Assembly (NCBI GenBank): GCA_023460795.1
Contig: JAEWPC010000007.1
Location: forward strand, 62,001-126,000
Direction of reading: 5' to 3'
DNA: 64,000 bases
Origin: Bacillota bacterium
GTDB lineage: Bacteria > Bacillota > Bacilli > Paenibacillales > Paenibacillaceae
Shown piece after piece: positions 16,707-24,241 of the stretch (position 1 is its first letter; every line of letters begins with the position of its first letter). The notes under the pieces are model-generated. The model worked only from the letters and a program-made list of their open reading frames with translations, searched no databases and was not told where the DNA came from. The position numbers were made by a program, and so were the translations under genes.

Positions 16707-19493
16707 TTGAGCAACCACACATACGGAATTCCGCTAGAAGGGTTCGCCGAATTTAGCCGGAAGGTAGCCGCGGAAGGCGCCGTGCTGCTACGGAACGAAG
16801 GGCAAGTTCTGCCGATTCGCCAAGGCGAGAAGGTTTCGATTTTCGGAAGAACGCAGATCAATTATTACCGCAGCGGCACAGGGTCGGGCGGCAGCGTTAA
16901 CGTGACGTATACGACGAATCTGCTGGACGGTCTTAGAAGCAAACGGAGTATCAAGGTCAACGAAGAGTTGGCATCGGTATATGAGCAATGGATCGGAGAC
17001 AACCCGTTCGATAACGGCGGAGGGGGCTGGGCGGCCGAACCTTGGCACCAGAAGGAAATGCCGCTAGACGATGCGATCGTCTCCGCTGCCAGAAGCCGAT
17101 CCGATAAGGCGATCGTCGTGATCGGCCGTACGGCCGGCGAGGACCAGGACAACGCGGATGCGCCCGGCAGTTACCGATTAACGCCGGAAGAGCAAGCGAT
17201 GCTGAAGCAAGTGACGAAACATTTCGAGCAAGTCGCAGTCGTGCTGAACGTATCGAACATTATCGATATGAGCTGGTTGAACGACGCGGATTACGTTCAT
17301 CCGATCCGAAGCGTGATCTATGCTTGGCAAGGCGGCATGGAGGGCGGCAACGCCATCGCCGACGTGCTGGCCGGAGAGGTTACGCCAAGCGGCAAGCTGA
17401 CGGATACGATCGCCTATTCGCTGGCGGACTACCCATCGACCCGCAATTACGGCACCGAGCATAAGAACGTGTATGAGGAAGATATTTATGTCGGTTACCG
17501 CTACTTCGAGACGTTCTGTCCGGACAAAGTGCAGTTCGAATTCGGTTACGGGATCTCGTACACGACTTTCGAAATTAAGCACGGGGATGCGAAGCTGGCG
17601 GGACAAAAGGGACAACAGCGCATCGAGATCGAGGTGACCGTGACGAATACCGGCAAGACCTACGCGGGCAAAGAAGTCGTTCAGGTCTATTACGAAGCGC
17701 CGCAAGGCAAGCTCGGACAACCGGCGAAATCGCTCGCGGCATTCGCTAAGTCGAAGGAGCTCCAGCCGGGCGAATCGCAAAGTCTCACCGTTAGCTTTCC
17801 GGTGAACGTCATGGCTTCCTACGACGACGGCGGCGTTACGGGTCACCGTTCCGCTTACGTAATGGAAGAGGGCACGTACCGGCTGTTCGTCGGCAGCAGC
17901 GTAAAGAACGTTGCGTCTATACGCGTTAACGGGCAAGACGGTTATACCGTGGACGCGGTCCAAGTCGTAGAGCAGCTGCAGGAAGCATTGGCGCCGGTAG
18001 AATCGTTCGAGAGAATGAGACCGGGCGCGCGACAAGCAGACGGCACGTACGAGCTTGCGCATGAGGCCGTCCCGACACGCAGCGTATCGCTCGCGGAGCG
18101 AATCGAGCGCAACCTTCCGAAGACGCTGCAGCAAACCGGCGATCAAGGATACAAGCTTAAAGACGTTAAAGCCGGCAAAGTCAGCATGGAGACGTTCATC
18201 GCCCAGATCGGCGATGAAGATCTAGCCGCGATCGTTAGAGGCGAAGGCATGAGCAGCCCGTTGGTGACGCCAGGGACGGCATCCGCCTTCGGCGGCGTCA
18301 GCGACAATCTGCTCGACTTCGGCATCCCGATTGCCTGCACGGCGGACGGTCCTTCCGGTATTCGGATGGATAGCGGCCATAAGGCGACGCAAGTGCCGAT
18401 CGGAACGCTCCTCGCCGCGACGTGGAACGCCGAATTGGTGGAAGAGCTTTACGTGATGGAAGGCAAGGAGTTGGTCAGCAACAACATCGATGCCTTGCTC
18501 GGGCCAGGTCTTAACATTCGGCGCAGTCCGCTTAACGGGCGCAACTTCGAATATTTCTCGGAAGATCCGCTCGTTACGGGCGTATTCGCCTCAGCCTGCG
18601 TGCGAGGCATTATGAAGGGCGGCTCCAACGCGACGCTGAAGCACTTCGCCGGGAACAACCAAGAGAAGCATCGCCACACGGTCAATGCGGTCGTCTCCGA
18701 GCGCGCCGTACGGGAAATCTATCTGAAAGGGTTCGAGATCGCGGTTAAAGAAGGCGGAGCGAACTCGATCATGACGGCTTACAATCCGCTTAACGGGCAT
18801 TGGACGGCATCGAATTACGACCTCAACACGACGATTCTTCGCGGCGAATGGGGCTTCAAGGGCATCGTGATGACGGACTGGTGGGCGGTTATGAACGATG
18901 TCGCGAACGGTGGCCCGGCTAATCGGAAGAATACGAAGTGGATGGTCCGCGCGCAGAACGACCTGTATATGGTCGTCGCGAACTACGGCGCGGAAACGAA
19001 CGTGTGGGGCGACAACACCTTGGAGGGCTTGACGGACGGATCGTTGACCCGCGGAGAGCTTCAGCGCAGCGCCATGAACATTTGCGAATTCATCATGCGC
19101 GCTCCGGCGTTCGGCAGAGAGATCGTGAGAGAAGAGAAGGCGGAAAGCTTCAGAGCCAACTCTTCGCTCAAGGCGGAGCAAGCTCAATCGCTGGCCGAGA
19201 ACCCGCAGGTCAACGTTACCGCGGAAGGGCCGAACGTCATGAAGGTGGAGAAAGCCGGCGTATACCGAATCAACGTGCATCTCATGTCCGCGGAAGCCGC
19301 TTGGTTCCAAAGCGCCTGCAACATCCTCTTGAACGATCGGCTGATGACCACCGTCCAGACGAACGGAACGGACGGCGGATGGGTCAAACAGAAGCTGGGC
19401 GTCGTCGAATTGGAAGCGGGCTTGTATGAGCTCAAGCTGGATTACGCGAAACCAGGCTTGCAGATCGATTGGATCGAGTTCAAGCTGTCATAA
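16707..19493 (+). CDS. GH3 beta-glucosidase-type enzyme with inverted domain order
   Basis: The 928-residue protein has the usual GH3 domains in reversed order. The GH3 C-terminal (alpha/beta sandwich) domain comes first (about 10-290, [15 protein letters not shown] and DIYVGYRYF). A fibronectin-III-like domain follows (about 310-410). The TIM-barrel domain that normally leads is last (about 495-810), with the nucleophile Asp724 in [10 protein letters not shown] and the substrate-binding region [15 protein letters not shown]-terminal beta domain ends the protein. This inverted arrangement is known for rumen GH3 enzymes of Ruminococcus and Butyrivibrio. There is no signal peptide. The start is TTG 16707, 8 bases after AGGAGG. 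The exact glycoside is unknown. Confidence 0.87.
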
Positions 19494-19512
19494 GCCTAGC
19501 GGGGTGTATCGG

Positions 19513-20661
19513 ATGGATTTAACGAACAGAATTAAAGAGTTGAATATTCAACATGCGATCAAAGGAAAGCCTGTGACGAAGCTAAAGGATATCCTACAGT
19601 CGCTTACTAGAGAACAGTTGAACTTCTTAGCTGGTAACCACGATATTTCTGGGCGGTCTAAGATGAAGAAGGCAGAGCTCGCAGATGCGCTCGTTCAGAC
19701 AATCACGAACGAGGTGGTTATTAAGAACGCCTTGTTGATTGCACGAGCGAAGGAATGGCAATTCTGGAGCAGGCTATTAGCCGTTCCCATCTTCCAAGAT
19801 GATGCGGCTGTACCAGGGATGTACCTGTATCTGAAGGATATAGGCATGCTCTATTCCTTCTACGACCACGATGAGTTGTATTTCGTGATTCCCGAAGAAA
19901 TACAGGATGCTTACCATCGCATCAATCAACGTTCTTTCCGCAAGGAACGTGATCGCTACCAATTAGTGTCTCAGTACATTGAAGCAGCCACAAATCTGTA
20001 CGGCGTATGTCCGGTGGATCAGTTGATCGATATCGTTAACTCGCAGAACGAAGATTCGCTGTCCGATGCAGAATTTCTACAGATCTCGTATGACTTATCT
20101 AGCAGGCAGCAAAGCTGGTACAGATATCGAGTCGATCTGCTCAGCGACTATTTCGGACCGGGTAACGATGATGAACGTGTTGATCTACTCAAGGCGGTCG
20201 AGAATAAACCTTATTTCGTTCCGGACAAAGAGAAGTTTCTGGCTTTCGCAGACACGGATTACATCGAAATGACGCCTCAGCTGATACAATTGCAAACATA
20301 TATTGCGGAGCATCTGTGCAAGGATGCGACAATGACCGAATATTTGGTGGATGATATTCAATTGGCTTGTTCCATGGAAGCGCCGATAGACGAGATTATG
20401 TACGAGTTCGAACGAAGGAATATCCAGATTAATAAAAGGCAATTGCAAGAGATTATTCCGTTAATCATTAACGTGAAGAATCATACGAGGCTGTGGCCTA
20501 ATCGAGGACATACGCCGGTCGAGTTAAGAGAAAAACTTGGTGTTTCGTCGAGCTCGAGCCCCGTGATCTATATGGATCAGCAGGCCATTTCCGTTAAAGT
20601 CGGCAGGAACGATCCTTGCCCATGCGGAAGCGGGAAGAAGTATAAGAAGTGCTGTGGTTAA
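19513..20661 (+). CDS. SEC-C motif protein with N-terminal SAP/Rho-N-like segment
   Basis: The 382-residue protein ends in the zinc-binding SEC-C motif [18 protein letters not shown], as found at the SecA C terminus. The N terminus (about 20-65, [19 protein letters not shown] and [15 protein letters not shown]) resembles the SAP or Rho-N helical fold that binds nucleic acid. The long middle is helical and unrecognised. Codon and base use is more AT-rich than the flanking glycosidase, hinting at separate acquisition. ATG 19513 follows GGGG; the frame is open further upstream but overlaps the GH3 gene. Function unknown. Confidence 0.72.
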
Positions 20662-20684
20662 TAAGTGAACGCTTCGATATAGCA

Positions 20685-20713
20685 GGGAGCCTGGCCGCTG
20701 AGGCCGGGCTCCC
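20685..20713. terminator. Strong hairpin after the SEC-C gene
   Basis: GGGAGCCTGGCC (20685-20696) pairs with GGCCGGGCTCCC (20702-20713) around a 5-base loop with one G-U pair. The downstream sequence is only moderately T-rich (TCTGTTGTTG). Confidence 0.65.
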
Positions 20714-20731
20714 TCTGTTGTTGCAAGGATC

Positions 20732-20747
20732 TGTGTTCCACGTCACA
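20732..20747 (+). promoter_or_regulatory. FNR/CRP-type box before scdA
   Basis: TGTGT-TCCACG-TCACA matches the FNR consensus TGTGA-N6-TCACA at 9 of 10 positions. Its centre is about 41.5 bases before the start expected from the -10 element TATACT at 20769-20774, the position of a class II activator site. ScdA/RIC genes are commonly induced by oxygen limitation or nitric oxide. Confidence 0.65.
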
Positions 20748-20768
20748 AAGCTCGCAGCGCATCCGCTA

Positions 20769-20774
20769 TATACT
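20769..20774 (+). promoter_or_regulatory. Candidate -10 element of scdA
   Basis: TATACT lies 38 bases before the TTG start, with no -35 hexamer; the FNR-like box occupies the -35 position instead, as expected for an activator-dependent promoter. Confidence 0.5.
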
Positions 20775-20811
20775 GGAGCCGTAACGAACGGACAGAGAGG
20801 ATGGATGAGAG

Positions 20812-21528
20812 TTGGAACAACGGTATAACGGAGAAGAGAAGATCGGCACGATCGTGGCCGAATATCCCGGAGCGAGCAACTTGTTCAAGGAGGTCCGGAT
20901 TGACTTCTGCTGCGGCGGCGACCGTTCGCTCAAGCAGGCGATCGCCCAGAGGAACCTGGACGAACACGAGATCTTAAGACGATTAAACGAGGGATATGCG
21001 AACCATATCAACAGGAGCGCCCTCTGGGACAAGGACTGGAGAACGGCGCCCGCAGCCGAACTGATCGATTACATCGTGGATACGCATCACGCTTATTTGC
21101 GCAAAGAGCTTCCGCTGCTGAGCGAATTCATGACGAAGATATTGCGCGTTCACGGCGGAGGGCATCCCGAGATTGCGGCGTTGTATAAACGATTCCACCT
21201 GATCAAAATGGAGCTCGACGAGCATCTGATCGCCGAGGAAGAGGTGCTCTTCCCTAAGCTTAAGCGGCTTGCTGAGCATCCGTCCGCGGAGACGTATGAA
21301 CAGACGATCAAAGAGCTGTACGAGCTGGAAGCCGACCATAGCGCGGTAGGCGATGGCCTGCGAGACATGAGAGAAATGACGAACGATTATGCGTTGCCGC
21401 CCGATGCTTGCAGAACCTATACGCTCACTTATCAGAAATTAGCCGAACTAGAGTCGGATCTTTACGAGCACATCCATTTGGAAAATAACGTATTGTTCCC
21501 GCGCGTCGAAGCGAGACAGATTCAATAG
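20812..21528 (+). CDS. scdA: Iron-sulfur cluster repair di-iron protein (ScdA/RIC/YtfE)
   Basis: The 238-residue protein has the ScdA N-terminal domain (about 8-45) with IDFCCGGDRSL (Cys33-Cys34) and a hemerythrin-like domain (about 75-235) with iron ligands in HHAYLRKELP, DEHLIAEEEVLFPKL, LEADHSAVGDGL and HIHLENNVLFPRV. RIC proteins repair Fe-S clusters damaged by nitric oxide or oxidants and can release or handle NO. The TTG start at 20812 follows AGAGAGG. It is paired with a second hemerythrin gene 15 bases downstream and preceded by an FNR-like promoter. Confidence 0.92.
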   Translation: MEQRYNGEEKIGTIVAEYPGASNLFKEVRIDFCCGGDRSLKQAIAQRNLDEHEILRRLNEGYANHINRSALWDKDWRTAPAAELIDYIVDTHHAYLRKELPLLSEFMTKILRVHGGGHPEIAALYKRFHLIKMELDEHLIAEEEVLFPKLKRLAEHPSAETYEQTIKELYELEADHSAVGDGLRDMREMTNDYALPPDACRTYTLTYQKLAELESDLYEHIHLENNVLFPRVEARQIQ

Positions 21529-21543
21529 AAGAGGTGAACGAAC

Positions 21544-22086
21544 ATGGATCATACGCCATTCGGATGCGGCGGAACGAGCAATGGGGCGAACCCGCAGGCC
21601 ATCTCGTTGTGCGCGCCCTTGCAGATGCTTAAAGACGAGCATGCGCCGTTACGGTCGATGATGGATGCCTTCAACGAGACGGCTCAGAAGGTGATGGCCT
21701 ACGAAGTAAGCGGGCAACCCTTGTTTAACTTGCTGCGCGAGCAGGTTACGGCTTTTGCCTTGGCGTTGAAGAAACATGCCCGCAAGGAAGACGACGTGCT
21801 GTTCCCGATGATGGCGGTGCATATCGGCAGAGAGTACGGACCGATTGCCGTCATGGAAAACGAGCATGAGCAGGCGGAGATGAATTTGGAGCGGTTCTTG
21901 GAAGCAGCCGGTCCGGACGGGGCCGAGCTCGGGGATGAAGAAGTTAAGTTTATTTCCGGATACGCCGCGTTCGCCTACTCGATTCTGACCCAGCACTTCA
22001 ACAAAGAGGAGAACGTGCTGTTCCCGATGGCACAGCGTATACTCTCCGAAGAAGAGAAAGCGCGATTAACTAGTCTGTTATCATAA
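21544..22086 (+). CDS. Hemerythrin-domain protein
   Basis: The 180-residue cytoplasmic protein has a four-helix hemerythrin fold with likely di-iron ligands His in LKDEHAPLRSMM, HARKEDDVLFPMM, ENEHEQAEMNL and QHFNKEENVLFPMA. It also has a short N-terminal Cys/Gly tail (FGCGGTSNG). Such proteins bind O2 or NO or store iron. ATG 21544 follows AGAGGTGAAC. It overlaps nothing but is 15 bases after scdA, so the two are one operon; a role in NO or O2 sensing or detoxification fits the FNR-like control. Confidence 0.85.
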   Translation: MDHTPFGCGGTSNGANPQAISLCAPLQMLKDEHAPLRSMMDAFNETAQKVMAYEVSGQPLFNLLREQVTAFALALKKHARKEDDVLFPMMAVHIGREYGPIAVMENEHEQAEMNLERFLEAAGPDGAELGDEEVKFISGYAAFAYSILTQHFNKEENVLFPMAQRILSEEEKARLTSLLS

Positions 22087-22087
22087 T

Positions 22088-22146
22088 GCTCCCGCAGGAG
22101 AATACGCATTAATGATGCGAGAAATTGCGGTTCTCCTGAAGGGGGC
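22088..22146 (+). promoter_or_regulatory. Hairpin that can mask the ribosome site of the LysM-GH18 gene
   Basis: CAGGAGAA (22095-22102) pairs with TTCTCCTG (22131-22138), and GCTCCC (22088-22093) can pair with GGGGGC (22141-22146). The latter includes the ribosome site AAGGGGG (22139-22145) of the next gene. An inner GCAT/ATGC helix adds stability. It could be a translation-control structure or a weak terminator of the hemerythrin transcript. Confidence 0.45.
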
Positions 22147-22151
22147 TCTTT

Positions 22152-23438
22152 ATGGAAATCCACGTCGTACAGTCCGGCCAATCTTTATATCGGATATCCC
22201 AGACCTATGGGATGCCCGTAGCTACGATCGCGGAAGCCAACGAGATCGATCCGGCATTGCCGCTGGTCGTCGGACAGACGCTCGTCATTCCTATCGTCGG
22301 TTCTTACTATTGGGTTCGTTCCGGCGATACCCTATATAGCATCGCCGGAAAATTCGGAACGACGGCCCAGGCGCTGGCGAGCGCGAACGGTATTCCGATA
22401 ACCGGCACGCTCGCCGTAGGCACGAGGCTTTATATCCCGCCCAAACCGCGCAGGGACGCGGAGATCAACGCCTACGTCGAGCCTCGCGGCGATAGCGTGT
22501 CGCCGGCTTTGCTGGAGGCATCGCAAGAAGCCGCTCCGCATCTTACGTATCTCGCTCCGTTCAGCTTCCGCATCAACCGGGACGGCACGCTGACGCGCCC
22601 CCCGCTTAACGGGCTCGCGGAAATCGCAAACCGGCAAAGAGCCGTGCTCATGATGGTCGTGACGAACCTCGAGGCAGACCAATTCAGCGCCGAGCTCGGG
22701 CAAATCATCCTGAACGACGAGCAAGTACAGAACCGGCTGCTGGACACCATCATCGCTACGGCTAACGAGCTCGGCTTCCGGGATATCCACTTCGATATCG
22801 AGCATCTCCGTCCGCAGGACAGGGAGGCCTATAATCGATTCCTGCGCAAAGCGGCGAACCGGATCCATCAAGAAGGACTGCTCATTTCGACGGCGCTGGC
22901 TCCCAAGACGAGCGCGACGCAAACCGGCGAGTGGTACACGGCGCACGATTATAAGGCGCACGGGCAGATCGTCGACTTCGTCGTCATTATGACGTACGAA
23001 TGGGGTTATAGCGGCGGGCCGCCGATGCCGGTGTCCCCGATCGGGCCGGTTCGCAAAGTGCTGGAATACGCGCTTACCGAGATGCCCGGGACCAAAATCA
23101 TGATGGGCCAGAACCTGTACGGGTACGACTGGACGCTGCCGTACGTCCCCGGCGGAGCATACGCCAGAGCGCTCAGTCCGCAGCAGGCGATTGCCCTTGC
23201 CCGCGATCGTAACGCTGCCATTCAATATGACTATGAAGCGCAAGCTCCCCATTTTTCCTATTGGGACGATAACGGGAAGGAACATAAAGTCTGGTTCGAA
23301 GACGCGAGGTCCATCCAGGCCAAATTCGATCTCCTGAAGGAGCTCGGTCTTCGCGGAATCAGCTATTGGAAGCTAGGCCTTAGCTTTCCTCAGAACTGGC
23401 TGCTGATCGACAACAACTTCAACGTAACGAAGAAATAG
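22152..23438 (+). CDS. LysM-GH18 spore-type peptidoglycan hydrolase (YaaH/SleL-like)
   Basis: The 428-residue protein has two N-terminal LysM domains (about 2-46 and 51-96, both with YxI/YSI...GTT patterns) and a GH18 domain (about 110-425) with the catalytic-loop sequence DIHFDIEHL, where Glu is the acid. There is no signal peptide. The architecture matches Bacillus YaaH/SleL, N-acetylglucosaminidases that act on spore cortex during germination and are incorporated in the spore coat. ATG 22152 has AAGGGGG as ribosome site. It follows the hemerythrin gene but a hairpin separates them. Confidence 0.88.
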   Translation: MEIHVVQSGQSLYRISQTYGMPVATIAEANEIDPALPLVVGQTLVIPIVGSYYWVRSGDTLYSIAGKFGTTAQALASANGIPITGTLAVGTRLYIPPKPRRDAEINAYVEPRGDSVSPALLEASQEAAPHLTYLAPFSFRINRDGTLTRPPLNGLAEIANRQRAVLMMVVTNLEADQFSAELGQIILNDEQVQNRLLDTIIATANELGFRDIHFDIEHLRPQDREAYNRFLRKAANRIHQEGLLISTALAPKTSATQTGEWYTAHDYKAHGQIVDFVVIMTYEWGYSGGPPMPVSPIGPVRKVLEYALTEMPGTKIMMGQNLYGYDWTLPYVPGGAYARALSPQQAIALARDRNAAIQYDYEAQAPHFSYWDDNGKEHKVWFEDARSIQAKFDLLKELGLRGISYWKLGLSFPQNWLLIDNNFNVTKK

Positions 23439-23461
23439 CAGGTCGGAGCAACCCAATAAAG

Positions 23462-23498
23462 CCGTTTCGCGTGGCGCTGCCATGCGGAACGGTTTTTT
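23462..23498 (+). terminator. Terminator after the LysM-GH18 gene
   Basis: CCGTTTCGCGTGGC pairs with GCCATGCGGAACGG (two G-U pairs, 3-base loop) and is followed by TTTTTT. Confidence 0.8.
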
Positions 23499-23516
23499 CA
23501 TGTTTCCGGATGCATT

Positions 23517-23532
23517 TGTGACGCCAGTCACG
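23517..23532 (+). promoter_or_regulatory. FNR/CRP-type box before the heme-copper operon
   Basis: TGTGA-CGCCAG-TCACG matches TGTGA-N6-TCACA at 9 of 10 positions. Its centre lies 28.5 bases before the -10 element TATGAT (23553-23558), almost the same geometry as the box before scdA (29.5 bases). Confidence 0.65.
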
Positions 23533-23552
23533 AAGTTATTTTCCCGAGTCTC

Positions 23553-23558
23553 TATGAT
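23553..23558 (+). promoter_or_regulatory. Candidate -10 element of the heme-copper operon
   Basis: TATGAT lies about 35 bases before the first start codon and has no -35 hexamer at the right distance; the FNR-like box takes that place. Confidence 0.5.
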
Positions 23559-23592
23559 AAAGGGGAAAGAACATTCAAGGAGGCTGATCGAT

Positions 23593-23742
23593 ATGGATTC
23601 CAAGCGGGTGAATCGCCAGGCGGAACTACAACAGGATCAAGACCATTCGCAAAAAGGAACCTTGTTCTCGGTGCTGATGGTTGGCGCATTTATTGCGCTT
23701 ACGTTCGTCCTGCTGTTCGGAATATACATGTCCAGAGTATAG
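23593..23742 (+). CDS. Small single-helix subunit (cytochrome oxidase subunit IIa-like)
   Basis: The 49-residue protein has a charged, Gln-rich N terminus and one membrane helix (about 26-47, FSVLMVGAFIALTFVLLFGIYM). Its size and its place directly before the CuA subunit match the IIa subunit of ba3-type oxidases, which supplies the helix missing from the short subunit II. ATG 23593 follows AAGGAGG; the same frame is open further upstream through a terminator, so the longer version is not credible. It is first in an operon of five genes. Confidence 0.78.
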   Translation: MDSKRVNRQAELQQDQDHSQKGTLFSVLMVGAFIALTFVLLFGIYMSRV

Positions 23743-23754
23743 GAGGAGATTCAT

Positions 23755-24228
23755 TTGAAGCTCAAAATGCATCGTTACGAGGAGATATGGCTCTTGATCG
23801 GCTGCGCGTTGCTGATCGTCTTCATGCTGATTACGGGGTATCAGACGTTCGCCCGCGAGATGGGGCCGCCAAGCGGCAACCAGACGATCGACTGGCGGAA
23901 GTTAGACGAGACCGCGCCTTTCGATAAGCCGGGCTTGCGGCAAACCGGCGACAACGAATACGAAGCCGTCGTCATACTGGAAGCTTTCGGCTTCACGCCG
24001 AGCAACATCGAGATCCCGGCCGGGGCTACCGTGAAGTTCATCCTGACGTCCAAGGACGTCGTGCACGGCTTCGAGATCGCGGGCACGAACGTCAATGCGA
24101 TGGTGCCTCCGGGATACGTGCAGGAAATTACGCAAACGTTCGGCAAGCCCGGCGAATACTTGGTGCTTTGCAACGAATATTGCGGAATCGGTCACCAGAT
24201 GATGAGCACCGTCATCACGGTTATATAA
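23755..24228 (+). CDS. cbaB: CuA subunit II of a ba3-type heme-copper enzyme
   Basis: The 157-residue protein has one N-terminal membrane helix (about 9-30) and a cupredoxin domain outside the membrane. The binuclear CuA site is complete: His104, Cys139, Cys143, His147 and Met150 in VLCNEYCGIGHQMM, with spacing as in Thermus ba3 subunit II. It would accept electrons from cytochrome c and pass them to subunit I. The start is TTG 23755, just after AGGAGGAG. A 13-base gap separates it from the small subunit gene. Confidence 0.9.
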   Translation: MKLKMHRYEEIWLLIGCALLIVFMLITGYQTFAREMGPPSGNQTIDWRKLDETAPFDKPGLRQTGDNEYEAVVILEAFGFTPSNIEIPAGATVKFILTSKDVVHGFEIAGTNVNAMVPPGYVQEITQTFGKPGEYLVLCNEYCGIGHQMMSTVITVI

Positions 24229-24241
24229 GGGGGGGACGGAC

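Noticed and set aside
17178..18146. Minus-strand open frame of 322 codons inside the GH3 gene
   Set aside because: Composition is typical of a reversed-frame shadow, and the GH3 reading on the plus strand has catalytic motifs throughout.
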